Assembly (NCBI GenBank): GCA_910584145.1
Contig: CAJTXX010000016.1
Span: forward strand, 1 to 42,152
Direction: 5' to 3'
Length of the DNA: 42,152 nt
DNA from: an uncultured Eggerthellaceae bacterium
Lineage (GTDB): Bacteria > Actinomycetota > Coriobacteriia > Coriobacteriales > Eggerthellaceae
In this document: one piece after another, positions 1-8,341 of the stretch
Position numbering within the stretch: the stretch's first letter is position 1
Layout: each line of letters starts with the position of its first letter
Program-made: the position numbers and the translations under genes
Notes under the pieces: model-generated
What the model was told of the DNA's origin: nothing
Seen by the model: only the letters and a program-made list of their open reading frames with translations
Databases searched by the model: none

Positions 1-22
1 CCTTGTACGGGTCGTGCGGCAT
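1..22 (-). CDS. 5' end of an unidentified gene, cut by the window edge
   Basis: An ATG at 22-20 on the minus strand is preceded by a GGGGG run five bases upstream, a fair ribosome-binding site, and opens a frame that starts MPHDPYK before the window ends. Only seven codons are visible, so no family can be assigned. It is co-directional with dus and lasts beyond the left edge. The AT-rich 100 bp between it and dus would hold its own promoter. Confidence 0.4.
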
Positions 23-87
23 TGAATCCCCCTTTCGGCAACACCTCGAATATCAACAACTGAGCTGGGATTACATCTTAAAACTAG

Positions 88-117
88 GTATTACTTGATT
101 TTAGATGCCATTGACAA
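88..117 (-). promoter_or_regulatory. Possible promoter for the gene at the left edge
   Basis: On the minus strand TTGTCA (117-112) and TAATAC (93-88) are separated by 18 bp, in a stretch (41-122) that is clearly more AT-rich than the surrounding genes. The -10 match is only moderate. The site would drive the partial gene starting at 22, separating it from dus. Confidence 0.3.
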
Positions 118-122
118 TTATT

Positions 123-1091
123 CTAGTTACTACTAGTTATATGACCCAGCTCGCCTAGCACCCGCTCGAAATCCTCCAAGCTCTCGCACTCGTTGATCTG
201 CCGGCGGGCAGCCGCCGCCCCCGGAAGTCCCGCCACGTACCACATGGCGTGCTTGCGCATGCGCACGATGTTGCGCCCCTCGCGCTGTTGGAGCAGCTGC
301 GCATGGCGGCGCGCCATGCCGATGCGCTCGGCAGGCGCAGGCGGCGCTGGGACGGGCACGCCCGCGAGCGCGGCCTTGATCTGCGCGAATATCCACGGGT
401 TGCCCTCAGCTCCGCGCGCCACCATCACCGCATCGCAGCCGGTGGCCTCAGCCATGCGCAGCGCATCGTCGGCGGTGCGTATGTCGCCGTTCCCGATGAC
501 CGGGATGCCCACCGCCTGCTTCACGCGCCGTATCGCGCCCGCATCGGAGGCGCCGCGATACATCTGGACGGCGAAGCGGCCATGCACGCAGACCGCAGCA
601 GCGCCGGCTCGCTCCATGCGCTCAGCGAACGCAGGCGCGCTCTCCCCCGTCTCCTCGCTCCAGCCGCGCCGGAACTTCACCGTGACCGGCACCGCCACCG
701 CGCCTGCGATAGCCTCCACGATGCGCGCCGCGAGCGCAGGGGCGCGCATCAGCGCCGACCCATCGCCCTTGGTGACGATCTTGCGCGCTGGGCAGCCCAT
801 GTTCACGTCGATGCACGCGAGCGCACTGCCCAGGTCGGCGGCTATCGCAGCGGCCTGCTCGGCCATCGTGCCCGGCTCGTGCCCGAACAGCTGCACCCCC
901 ACGCGCTCCTCGCCCTCAGCCAGGCGCATCAGGCAGCGCGTCTTCTCGTTCGCATACGACAAGCCCTTCGCCGACACCATCTCGGTGAAGGCCATGTCGG
1001 CCCCTTGCTCCAAGCACAGCGCGCGGAAGGCGATATCGCTCACGCCCGCCATCGGCGCGAGCAGCACGCGGTTCCCAAAGACGCCGTCCAT
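123..1091 (-). CDS. dus: tRNA-dihydrouridine synthase (DusB-like)
   Basis: FMN enzyme that reduces specific uridines in the tRNA D-loop to dihydrouridine with NADPH. The 322-residue protein has the TIM-barrel opening LAPMAGVSD (11-19), the catalytic cysteine in NMGCP (C100) followed by K107 and GSALM, the VKF strand near 138-140, H170 and the FMN-phosphate loop IGNGD (199-203), then ARGAEGNPW, all typical of the DusB group. Length is normal. The start is close behind the stop of the small membrane protein (3 bp apart) and has only a weak ribosome-binding site, so translation is probably coupled. It forms a probable operon lepA - small protein - dus. Confidence 0.93.
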   Translation of the reverse strand: MDGVFGNRVLLAPMAGVSDIAFRALCLEQGADMAFTEMVSAKGLSYANEKTRCLMRLAEGEERVGVQLFGHEPGTMAEQAAAIAADLGSALACIDVNMGCPARKIVTKGDGSALMRAPALAARIVEAIAGAVAVPVTVKFRRGWSEETGESAPAFAERMERAGAAAVCVHGRFAVQMYRGASDAGAIRRVKQAVGIPVIGNGDIRTADDALRMAEATGCDAVMVARGAEGNPWIFAQIKAALAGVPVPAPPAPAERIGMARRHAQLLQQREGRNIVRMRKHAMWYVAGLPGAAAARRQINECESLEDFERVLGELGHITSSN

Positions 1092-1094
1092 GCG

Positions 1095-1289
1095 CTATCC
1101 GAGGGTGACGAGCGAGGAGAGCGTCGAGCAGCCGAGCACGGTGAGCGCGACGGCAGCCACGAGCACCACCAGCACCAAGACGATGCAGCCAGTGCGCTGC
1201 GATGCCTGTGCGCGCTTCAGCTCGTCAACCTGCTTGCTGTCGTCGAACGCGTCGTCGAGCCAGCCGTATCCCCGTTCATCCTTATCCAT
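1095..1289 (-). CDS. Small single-pass membrane protein of unknown function
   Basis: Short gene between lepA and dus. The product (64 residues from this start) has a charged N-terminal half (DERGYGWLDDAFDDSKQVDELKRAQ) and then one strongly hydrophobic segment of about 22 residues ending LTVLGCSTLSS. The ATG at 1289 is chosen because AGG lies five bases upstream; an in-frame ATG at 1307, overlapping the lepA stop, would add six residues and has a poorer site. The LGC motif resembles a lipobox but sits at the C-terminal end of the helix, after a long cytoplasmic-type region, so a lipoprotein is unlikely. No family recognised. Confidence 0.6.
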   Translation of the reverse strand: MDKDERGYGWLDDAFDDSKQVDELKRAQASQRTGCIVLVLVVLVAAVALTVLGCSTLSSLVTLG

Positions 1290-1299
1290 GCGCACCTGC

Positions 1300-3105
1300 C
1301 TATTCATCTACTTTCAAGATGGCCATGAACGCCTCTTGCGGCACCTCTACGCTGCCGATGGCCTTCATGCGCTTCTTACCGGCCTTCTGCTTCTCCAGCA
1401 GCTTGCGCTTGCGCGATATGTCGCCGCCGTAGCATTTCGCCAGCACATCCTTGCGCTTGGCCTTCACCGTCTGGCGCGCCAGCACGCGACCGCCGATGGC
1501 AGCCTGTATGGGCACCTCGAACATCTGGCGCGGGATGATATCCTTCAGCTTCTCGCAGAGCACCCGCCCGCGGTCGTAGGCCTTGTCACGGTGCACGATG
1601 AACGACAGCGCGTCCACCGCCTTGCCCGCCAGCAGGATATCGAGCTTCACCAGGTTCGACGCCTGGTATCCCATGAACTCGTAATCGAGGCTGGCGTAGC
1701 CTTTCGTGGAGGATTTCAGCTTGTCGAAGAAGTCGAGGATGAGCTCCGAGAGGGGTATCTCCCAGATCATCTCCACCGTGGTCTGCGACAGGTAGTTCAT
1801 GGTGACGAATGTGCCGCGGCGCGCCACGGTCAGGTCCATCACGGCGCCCACGTAGTCGGGCGGTATGAGCACCTTCGCCTTCAAGTAGGGCTCTTCGATG
1901 TGCTCGATGCTGCCGGGGTCGGGCATCTCCTGCGGCGAGTTCAGCGTGAGCATCTCGTCGCCCTTCAGGAACACGTGGTACTCCACGCTGGGGGCGGTAG
2001 CCAGCAGATCGAGGTTGAACTCGCGCTCCAGCCGCTCCTTGATGACCTCCATGTGCAGAAGGCCCAGGAAGCCCACGCGGAAGCCGAAGCCGAGCGCGTG
2101 CGACGTCTCGGGCTCCCACACGAGCGCCGGGTCGTTCAGCGAGAGCTTCTCGAGCGCTTCTTTCAGCGGCTCGTACTGGTCGCCCTCGATGGGATACAGG
2201 CCGGTGAACACCATCGGCTTCGCCTCGCGGTAGCCCGGCAGGGGTGCATCCACGCCGCCGGTCGCAGCGGTTATGGTGTCGCCCACCTTCACCTGGCTGA
2301 CGTCTTTCAGACCCGTTACCAAGTAGCCAACCTCGCCGGCGGACAGAGCGCTCATCGGCTGCTCCACCGGGCGGCGCGCGCCCACCTCTTCCACGAGCGC
2401 GGTGGCGCCGGTGGCCATCATGCGGATCTGATCGCCCTTGCCCATGCGCCCGTCGATCACGCGCACGAGCGCCACCACGCCGCGGTAAGCGTCGAAGAAG
2501 CTGTCGAAGATGAGCGCGCGCAGCGGCGCGTCCGGCTCGCCTTGCGGCGCCGGGATGTTATAGACGATGGATTCGAGCAGCTCGTGGATGCCCTGCCCGG
2601 TCTTGCCGGACGCGAGCACCGCGTCGTCGGCCGGCACCGCGAGGCTCTCCTCGATGTCCTCCCGCACGCGCTCGGGCTCGGCGGCAGGCAGGTCTATCTT
2701 GTTTATCAGCGGGATGATCTCCAGATCGGCGTTCATGGCGAGCATGGCATTGGCCACCGTCTGCGCCTCCACGCCCTGCGTCGCATCCACCACGAGCACC
2801 GCGCCCTCGCACGCTGCCAGGCTGCGCGACACCTCATAGGTGAAATCGACGTGGCCCGGCGTGTCGATCAGGTTCAGCTGGTATTCCTGCCCGTCGTCGG
2901 CAGTGTACATGACGCGCACGGCCTGGCTCTTGATGGTGATGCCGCGCTCGCGCTCGATGTCCATCGTGTCGAGCAGCTGCTCTTGCATATCGCGCTGCGA
3001 TACCGTGCCGGTCTGCTCCAGGATGCGGTCGGATATGGTGGACTTCCCGTGATCGATATGGGCGATGATCGAGAAGTTGCGTATATGCTGAAGGTCTTGT
3101 GGCAT
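1300..3105 (-). CDS. lepA: Elongation factor 4 (LepA), ribosome GTPase
   Basis: Translational GTPase related to EF-G that acts on stalled or assembling ribosomes. 601 residues, the standard length. The G domain shows G1 AHIDHGKST (15-23), G2 RGITIKS (54-60), G3 DTPGH (81-85), G4 NKID (135-138) and G5 ASGKTG (165-170). The family-specific C-terminal domain is present, rich in lysine, with AKCYGGDISRKRKLL. A GGAAG ribosome-binding site lies five bases before the ATG. It is the first gene of a probable three-gene minus-strand operon and faces rpsT across a 330 bp divergent region. Confidence 0.97.
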   Translation of the reverse strand: MPQDLQHIRNFSIIAHIDHGKSTISDRILEQTGTVSQRDMQEQLLDTMDIERERGITIKSQAVRVMYTADDGQEYQLNLIDTPGHVDFTYEVSRSLAACEGAVLVVDATQGVEAQTVANAMLAMNADLEIIPLINKIDLPAAEPERVREDIEESLAVPADDAVLASGKTGQGIHELLESIVYNIPAPQGEPDAPLRALIFDSFFDAYRGVVALVRVIDGRMGKGDQIRMMATGATALVEEVGARRPVEQPMSALSAGEVGYLVTGLKDVSQVKVGDTITAATGGVDAPLPGYREAKPMVFTGLYPIEGDQYEPLKEALEKLSLNDPALVWEPETSHALGFGFRVGFLGLLHMEVIKERLEREFNLDLLATAPSVEYHVFLKGDEMLTLNSPQEMPDPGSIEHIEEPYLKAKVLIPPDYVGAVMDLTVARRGTFVTMNYLSQTTVEMIWEIPLSELILDFFDKLKSSTKGYASLDYEFMGYQASNLVKLDILLAGKAVDALSFIVHRDKAYDRGRVLCEKLKDIIPRQMFEVPIQAAIGGRVLARQTVKAKRKDVLAKCYGGDISRKRKLLEKQKAGKKRMKAIGSVEVPQEAFMAILKVDE

Positions 3106-3435
3106 CTCATCTTCCGTGTACGCTGCGTATGGTCATCGCGGCGGAAATTCTCCGAAAACGGGTGACTTGCGCGCCGCAATGGGTTATTCTATCGCATTGT
3201 GTCCAGCTAGGCGCGCGCTTCCGCATACAGCGGGAGCGGATCCGCAGACGTGGCTGCAAGAGGATAGCCGGCTGGCGACGCGAAAGGGAACCCCAGAAAT
3301 CCCGCGGGGCCCGCCTATCGGCCGTATGGTCCGAGCGTCGCTCGCCTTCCTGCTCCCCTCTCTTCCGCCATATCTCCGGCTCCGTCGCGCACCTATCGGG
3401 CGCGCAGATGACCATTGAGAGAAGAAGGAGCCGAG
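3106..3435. other. Divergent intergenic region lepA/rpsT
   Basis: A 330 bp stretch with no credible gene: open frames here have no ribosome-binding sites and resemble no family. It must hold promoters for lepA (minus) and rpsT (plus). The best plus-strand candidate is GTGACT (3162-3167), 17 bp, TATTCT (3185-3190), which would leave a leader of about 240 nt before rpsT. A long rpsT leader would fit the known S20 autoregulation, but no defined structure was recognised. Confidence 0.5.
3162..3190 (+). promoter_or_regulatory. Candidate rpsT promoter
   Basis: GTGACT and TATTCT with 17 bp spacing, in the only locally AT-enriched part of the divergent region. Four of six bases match each consensus box. 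Start site would fall near 3197. Confidence 0.3.
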
Positions 3436-3999
3436 ATGGCGAATATCAAGTCGCAGAAGAAGCGCATCATCACCAACGAGAAGAACCGCCTGCGCAACCG
3501 CGCGGTGAAGAGCGAGCTCAAGACCGCTACCCGCCGCGTGAAGGATGCCGTGGCCGCTGGCGATGGCGCTGCTGCGTTCGCCGCTGCCGCCGCGTGCTGC
3601 CGTCTGATGGACAAGGCCGTCACCAAGGGCGTCATCAAGAAGAACCAGGCTGCGAACCGCAAGAGCGGCATCATGCGCCTGGCCAACACCGTGGTGACCG
3701 ACGCCGACCGCGCAGCATACGCGAAGCCCGAGCCCAAGGCCCAGGAGAAGACGGGCAACAAGAAGAAGGCTGCCAAGGAGGCCCGCAAGAAGGAGATGGA
3801 GGCCGCTTCCAAGGAGAAGGCCAAGCGCGCCGAGAAGCAGAAGAAGGAAGAGGCTGCTGCCATCAAGCGCAAGGAGCAGGCCGCCAAGGAGGCTGCTGAG
3901 GCCGAGGCCGCCGCTGCAGCAGAAGCTGAGGCTGAGGACGGCGAGGCTGCCGAGGAGGCGCCCGCAGAGGACGCAGCTGCAGAAGAGGCTGCCGAGTAA
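3436..3999 (+). CDS. rpsT: 30S ribosomal protein S20 with a long charged C-terminal tail
   Basis: Binds the 5' domain of 16S rRNA. The first ~88 residues are an ordinary S20: MANIKSQKKRIITNEKNR, the ANRKSGIMRL motif near 73-82. S20 normally stops at about 85-90 residues; here a further ~99 residues follow, first lysine/glutamate-rich and helical-looking (KKKAAKEARKKEMEAASKEK), then almost only alanine and glutamate to the end. The tail uses GAG, AAG and GCC/GCT codons without a frameshift. Start chosen at 3436 because GAAGAAGGAG lies five bases upstream; a TTG 21 bases earlier has no site. Ends 2 bp from the convergent holA stop. Confidence 0.95.
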   Translation: MANIKSQKKRIITNEKNRLRNRAVKSELKTATRRVKDAVAAGDGAAAFAAAAACCRLMDKAVTKGVIKKNQAANRKSGIMRLANTVVTDADRAAYAKPEPKAQEKTGNKKKAAKEARKKEMEAASKEKAKRAEKQKKEEAAAIKRKEQAAKEAAEAEAAAAAEAEAEDGEAAEEAPAEDAAAEEAAE

Positions 4000-4001
4000 G
4001 G

Positions 4002-4976
4002 CTACCGGCGCGCGAGCGCTTTCACGACCCAATCGGTCAGAGCGGCATCCGCAGGGGTGCCGCTCTTCATCTTCCGCTCCGTTTCGAGCGACGATATGAG
4101 CGCGCAGCGCAGCTCCCCATCGGTGAAGCCGCGAGCCCACTGCGCGTGGTTCTTCACCTTCCAGTCGGGCAGGTTGAGCGCCGCCGCTATGGCTGCGGTG
4201 GAGCCGCCCGACGCCAGCTGCGCCCGCGCGCAGATCAGCTCGCGGATGCGCGAGGTGCACATGGCGAGCAGGGCAATGGGGCTGCTGTCCTCGATCTTGG
4301 GGAGGTAGCGCAGGCAGCGCGCTGCATCGCGTGCCGCGAAGGCATCGGTGAACTCCCATGGCTTCACGGTGGAGGCGTCGGCCACGAGGGCCATCACCTC
4401 GTTCTCGTTCACGGCATCTGAGCCGCGATGCGCGCTCGCGAGCTTGCGTATCTCGTTGTCGAGGCGCACCGTGTCGGTGCCCACCAGCTCGATCAGCTTC
4501 GCCGCGGCGCCTTCTGTCATGGTGATGCCGTGCGTGGGGGCCATCGCGCGCACATGCGCTTGCATCTTGTAGCTCTTCGGCCGCGCGCAGTCGATGACAG
4601 CGCTCGCGCCCAGAGAGGCGACGGCCTTGTACAGCTTCGTGTTCTTGGCGAGCTTCTCGGCGAGCAGCAGCAGCACCGTGGTCTCGCTGGGATCGGCCAG
4701 ATAGCCGCTGAGCGCATCAGCGGCGGCCTTCTTGAGCTTATCTGCCGCATTCACCTGCACGAGGCGCTTCTCGCTGGCGAACGGCACGGTGTTGCAGGCG
4801 CTGACGATGTCGACGCCATCGCAGTGCGCGCCATCGAAGATATCGGAGTTGAACGACAGGTCGCCCAGCTTCTCGAGACGCGCGTGCATGCGGCGCACCA
4901 CGGCCTCGCGCTTCAGGGCGTCATCCCCCACCACCAAGTAGGCGGCGAGCAATCCTTGTTCTCGTTTCTCTGCCAT
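4002..4976 (-). CDS. holA: DNA polymerase III delta subunit
   Basis: Clamp-loader subunit that opens the sliding clamp. About 324 residues, the usual length, with the AAA+-like N-terminal region (LVVGDDALKREAVVRRM), the middle region LVGTDTVRLDNEIRKLA, and the C-terminal collar domain. The Walker motif is absent, as is normal for delta. Placement after comEC and opposite rpsT is the arrangement seen in many Gram-positive-type genomes. The ATG at 4976 is preferred; a GTG two codons upstream (4982) is possible and neither has a clear ribosome-binding site. Confidence 0.92.
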   Translation of the reverse strand: MAEKREQGLLAAYLVVGDDALKREAVVRRMHARLEKLGDLSFNSDIFDGAHCDGVDIVSACNTVPFASEKRLVQVNAADKLKKAAADALSGYLADPSETTVLLLLAEKLAKNTKLYKAVASLGASAVIDCARPKSYKMQAHVRAMAPTHGITMTEGAAAKLIELVGTDTVRLDNEIRKLASAHRGSDAVNENEVMALVADASTVKPWEFTDAFAARDAARCLRYLPKIEDSSPIALLAMCTSRIRELICARAQLASGGSTAAIAAALNLPDWKVKNHAQWARGFTDGELRCALISSLETERKMKSGTPADAALTDWVVKALARR

Positions 4977-5024
4977 ACGCACATTCTAAACCAGCGCGGC
5001 GATGCGCGCATCCGGACAGCATCC

Positions 5025-7361
5025 TCAAACGCTCGTGCGAGCCGCTATCCCCCTTTCAGTGAATGTGAGCACCACCGTTCCGTCGGCGTCGGTGCGCAGG
5101 ATGGTCGCGCCTCCTAGGTGCTCCATCGTCTCGGCGGCGGGGTGTCCGTAGCGGTTCTGCGCGCCGCAGCTCACGAGGGCTATCTCAGGGTCGAGCGCAC
5201 CTGCGAGCTCTGCGGTGAGCGCGACGCGCGAGCCGTGATGGCCCACTTTCAGCACGTCGATGCCGCCCACGCGCCCGGCATCGACCATCTGAGCGAGCTG
5301 CTGCGCCTCGGCGTCGCCGGTGAAGAGGATGGCGTGCTCGCTGCGGCCGTCCCCATCGCAGTCGGCTTCGGCGAGCAGGCAGAGGCTATCCGCATTGCCG
5401 CCCTCGTCGCAGAAGGCATCGGGCCACACCACGCGCAGGCCGAATGCGCCCGCCTGGAGCTCGTCTCCCACCGTGAGACCCGCTATGCCCTGGCCTGTCG
5501 CGTCGAGAGCATCCGCGCGCAGCTGAGCGCAGTTCCCGCAGGCGCACGAGAGCAGGGGCTCGGCTGCGTACACCCGGCCGATCTCCACGTAGGCGGCGAG
5601 CGAGGAGAGGGAGCCGCAATGGTCGGCATCAGGGTGGCTCACCACCACCGCATCGAGCCTGAATACGCCTTGCTCGGCGAGCTCCTGCCGCAAGAGCGCG
5701 TCCTTATCGCCCGTATCTATCAGGATGCTCGCGCCGCGGCTGCGCACGAGGAAGGCATCCCCCTGCCCCACGTCGAGCATGACCACCTCGTCAGCATGCG
5801 CGAAGGGAGCGAGCGCGATGATGGCGGCAGCGAGCGCATAGGCGCCTCCGAGCGCAGCCGCGGCGCGCACCGTGCGCACCTGCGGCCAGAGCAGCCAGAG
5901 CGCCCCGCAGACGGTGAGCGTGACGGCGAGCATAGCCACCGCCGGCACGCTCACCGCGACGCACGCGAACGGCACCTGAGCGAGGGCGCCCACCACAGCA
6001 TCGAGCGGCATCGCGGCGAGGGCAGCGAGGTGCACGACCGCAGGTGCCGCCTGCGGCACAGCGCAGGCGATGCACGCTGCCAGCACCGACGACAGGCACG
6101 CGATGGTGAACACCGGCGCTGCTGCGATGTTCGCCAAGGGAGCTATCAGGGGAAGCTGGGAGAACAGGGCCATCGAGTACGGCAGCGTAGCTGCATTCGA
6201 GGCGAGCGTCATGCCCAACGGCGCTGCGATAGGGCGGCGCAGGCGCTCAGGTATGCCCTCTGCCCATGACGCCATGAGGCCGGCGAACAGCAGGATGCCG
6301 AACGTCGAGCCCACCGAGAGCACGAATGAAGCCGACACGGCGGTCGGAGGGCTCGCGCACAGGAAGGCGACGATGCAGAGCGCGAGCGCGCTCAGGCTCG
6401 AGTCGCGCCGCTTCGCGAAGGGGGATGCGAGCGCGAGCGCCACCATGAAGGCCGCCCGCACCGCCGAGATGGGGACGCCCGCCAGCACGAGATACGCCAT
6501 GATGAGCGCGATGCAAGCGATGTTCGCCGCGGCGAGCGGCATGCGCGCTGCGCGCAGGGCCCAGCGCACGAGCAAGACCACGATAGCGAGATGCGCGCCC
6601 GAAACAGCCACCAGATGCGCCAAGCCGCACCGCTTGAACCCCTCATACGCCCCGCTCTGCTCGATGCCCTGCCGATATCCGCATGCGAGCGCCTGCAAGA
6701 GCCCCGCCTGCTCGCCGCCGTGCTCGCCGAGAAGGCCGATGGCGTTCCTGCGCACCTCTTGCAGCGCAGCTATCGGCCCCGAGCGCTCATCTGCTCCGTA
6801 GCGGTCGATAGCCATCTCGCAGCCGATGCCCTGGCTCCAATAGAAGCTGCGCGCCTGCTCTTTCAGGGCGCGCGGGCTCGCCTGCGCGATGATGGCATCG
6901 CCGCGTAGCAGCTCCGCATCGTCGGCGAATCTGACGTGCACGCGCGCTCGCTGCCCCTGCGGGCCCACCGCATCGGCGGATGCCGATGAGCCGAACGCCG
7001 ACGGTGCGCAATCCGATACGAGCTGGAGCCGCCAAGCTCCCCGCTCCCCTATCGCTCCTGCGGCCCCGCTCATCACCTGCCACGCTCCGAGAGCGCCCGT
7101 CGCGCAGCCGAGCGCGAGGGCGGCTGCCAGCAATGCTGCAGGGCGCACCCTGCGCAGCGCCCCCGCGAGCGCGCAGACAGCGCCGGCAGCCGAGCACGCG
7201 CAGAGGATGGCGCTGCACTGCGCGCTCCCTGCTCCTTCCAGCGCATCGTAGGCGAGCGCGCAACCGCCCCAGAAGACCAGCGCCAACGGCAGCATGATGG
7301 GCATCCCGGGCTTCGGCGGCGTGCGCTCCGCATCCAGCGCCTCGACATCGCTCATACGCAT
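5025..7361 (-). CDS. comEC: ComEC/Rec2 DNA-uptake channel with metallo-beta-lactamase domain
   Basis: Inner-membrane channel that imports transforming single-stranded DNA. 778 residues: N-terminal membrane helices, a soluble OB-like part, the competence domain with HLVAVSGAHLAIVVLLVRW and GVPISAVRAAFMVAL and many hydrophobic helices, then a C-terminal beta-lactamase fold with DVGQGDAFLV, DTGDK, the metal motif SHPDADHCGS and VGHHGS. All three blocks and the metal ligands look intact, so it should be functional. It overlaps the comEA stop; ATGCGTATGA allows starts at 7361 or at 7355, the second giving an ATGA overlap. With comEA it forms the DNA-uptake pair; pseudopilus genes are not in the window. 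Confidence 0.94.
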   Translation of the reverse strand: MRMSDVEALDAERTPPKPGMPIMLPLALVFWGGCALAYDALEGAGSAQCSAILCACSAAGAVCALAGALRRVRPAALLAAALALGCATGALGAWQVMSGAAGAIGERGAWRLQLVSDCAPSAFGSSASADAVGPQGQRARVHVRFADDAELLRGDAIIAQASPRALKEQARSFYWSQGIGCEMAIDRYGADERSGPIAALQEVRRNAIGLLGEHGGEQAGLLQALACGYRQGIEQSGAYEGFKRCGLAHLVAVSGAHLAIVVLLVRWALRAARMPLAAANIACIALIMAYLVLAGVPISAVRAAFMVALALASPFAKRRDSSLSALALCIVAFLCASPPTAVSASFVLSVGSTFGILLFAGLMASWAEGIPERLRRPIAAPLGMTLASNAATLPYSMALFSQLPLIAPLANIAAAPVFTIACLSSVLAACIACAVPQAAPAVVHLAALAAMPLDAVVGALAQVPFACVAVSVPAVAMLAVTLTVCGALWLLWPQVRTVRAAAALGGAYALAAAIIALAPFAHADEVVMLDVGQGDAFLVRSRGASILIDTGDKDALLRQELAEQGVFRLDAVVVSHPDADHCGSLSSLAAYVEIGRVYAAEPLLSCACGNCAQLRADALDATGQGIAGLTVGDELQAGAFGLRVVWPDAFCDEGGNADSLCLLAEADCDGDGRSEHAILFTGDAEAQQLAQMVDAGRVGGIDVLKVGHHGSRVALTAELAGALDPEIALVSCGAQNRYGHPAAETMEHLGGATILRTDADGTVVLTFTERGIAARTSV

Positions 7362-8014
7362 ATCTGATCGCGTATGGACGCGAGCGTCTTCTCACCGATG
7401 CCCGACACGCCCACGATATCCTCGATGCTCTTGAATCGGCCGTTCGCCTCGCGGTAGCTGATGATCTTCTGCGCCTTCGCGGCACCGATGCCGCTGATGG
7501 TCTGGAGCTGGGCCGCGTCGGCCGTGTTGATGTTCACCTTGCCCGGCGCTGTTTCTCCCGCGGATGCGGCGCCCTCTGCGGGCGGCGCCGCATCCGCCGC
7601 TGCTTCCTCCCGGCTCGGCACGCGCACCTGCTCGCCGTCCGAAAGCACCTGCGCCAGGTTCAGCGAGCCCTCGTCGGCCTCAGCGGTGAAACCGCCAGCT
7701 ACCGCGATGGCATCAGCCGTGCGCGCGTCGGGCGCGAGCTCATACAAGCCCGGGTGCGCCACGCAGCCCGTCACATGCACGAACAGGCTCGGCTGCGCCT
7801 CGCTAGCGGCATCCGGCTCGCCGGTCGCAGCAGGCGCCTCTTCGGCTGCCTCTATCACCTGAAAGGAGCCTTGCTCGCCGAGCTGCTGGGCGCCGAGCAG
7901 CAGCGCCGCTACGACAGCAAGGCAGATGAGCGCGCATCCTGCGAGCGCGTGCGGCTTCACCTGCCCGAGATGCAACCGCGCAGCTGCTCGGTGCGAATAA
8001 TCCTGGAAACCCAT
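7352..8014 (-). CDS. comEA: ComEA DNA-binding competence protein
   Basis: Membrane-anchored receptor that hands DNA to ComEC. From the ATG at 8014 the product has 220 residues: a short cytoplasmic start, one membrane helix (CALICLAVVAALLLGA), an Ala/Glu/Pro linker, an SLBB domain (VTGCVAHPGLYEL ... VAGGF ... GEQVRVPS), a second low-complexity linker and a C-terminal double helix-hairpin-helix (VNINTADAAQLQTISGIG ... GVSGIGEKTLASI). The start is set by a strong AAGGGAGGTG site; in-frame ATGs upstream lack one. Translation is coupled to comEC. Confidence 0.94.
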   Translation of the reverse strand: MGFQDYSHRAAARLHLGQVKPHALAGCALICLAVVAALLLGAQQLGEQGSFQVIEAAEEAPAATGEPDAASEAQPSLFVHVTGCVAHPGLYELAPDARTADAIAVAGGFTAEADEGSLNLAQVLSDGEQVRVPSREEAAADAAPPAEGAASAGETAPGKVNINTADAAQLQTISGIGAAKAQKIISYREANGRFKSIEDIVGVSGIGEKTLASIRDQICV

Positions 8015-8341
8015 CGCACCTCCCTTGGTCCGGGTTCCCTTCGAGAGCATACCCATGCGCTCTGGCATCCTGATGCCGCAGATGCGATATCCGCTGCCAT
8101 CCGGCCTCTGCGCCTATCGGCGCTCTTGGAGCATCAGCCTTATCGCCGATGCGCACGCGCGCAGCACCGGTGCAACGCATATCTGGCAGATACCTTGCCT
8201 AGAGCTGGCACGGGAGCGCCATATGGCTTGAACCATGCGGGCAAGAAGAGGTATCAGATGATGGCGAGAAGATAGGGGTGCAACGAGGCGAGCGGATGCG
8301 CTCGCGAAGAGCGGCCCTTATCCAGAGCCTCATCCGGAAGG
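8015..8341. other. Intergenic region comEA/thiI
   Basis: 327 bp without a credible gene. A perfect 7-bp hairpin (8288-8305) lies just behind the thiI stop. No convincing -35/-10 pair for comEA was found; a comEA promoter presumably lies here. Confidence 0.5.
8288..8305 (-). terminator. Hairpin behind thiI, possible weak terminator
   Basis: GCGAGCG (8288-8294), loop GATG, CGCTCGC (8299-8305): a perfect 7-bp stem about 37 bp past the thiI stop. It is not followed by a T-run on the minus strand, so a Rho-independent terminator is doubtful; it may be a processing or 3'-protecting structure at the end of the pyr-thiI block. Confidence 0.3.

Noticed and set aside
111..142. TTGACA and TTATAT on the plus strand near the left edge
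   Set aside because: Spacing is 20 bp and the site would fire into the 3' end of dus in antisense; no gene is served.
1095..1307. Lipoprotein reading of the small lepA-dus gene (LGC motif)
   Set aside because: The motif lies at the end of the helix after about 40 charged residues; signal peptides do not look like this.
193..3165. Very long plus-strand open frame opposite dus and lepA
   Set aside because: It is the antisense shadow of GC-rich genes with clear families; no ribosome-binding site and low-complexity Arg/His/Ala protein.
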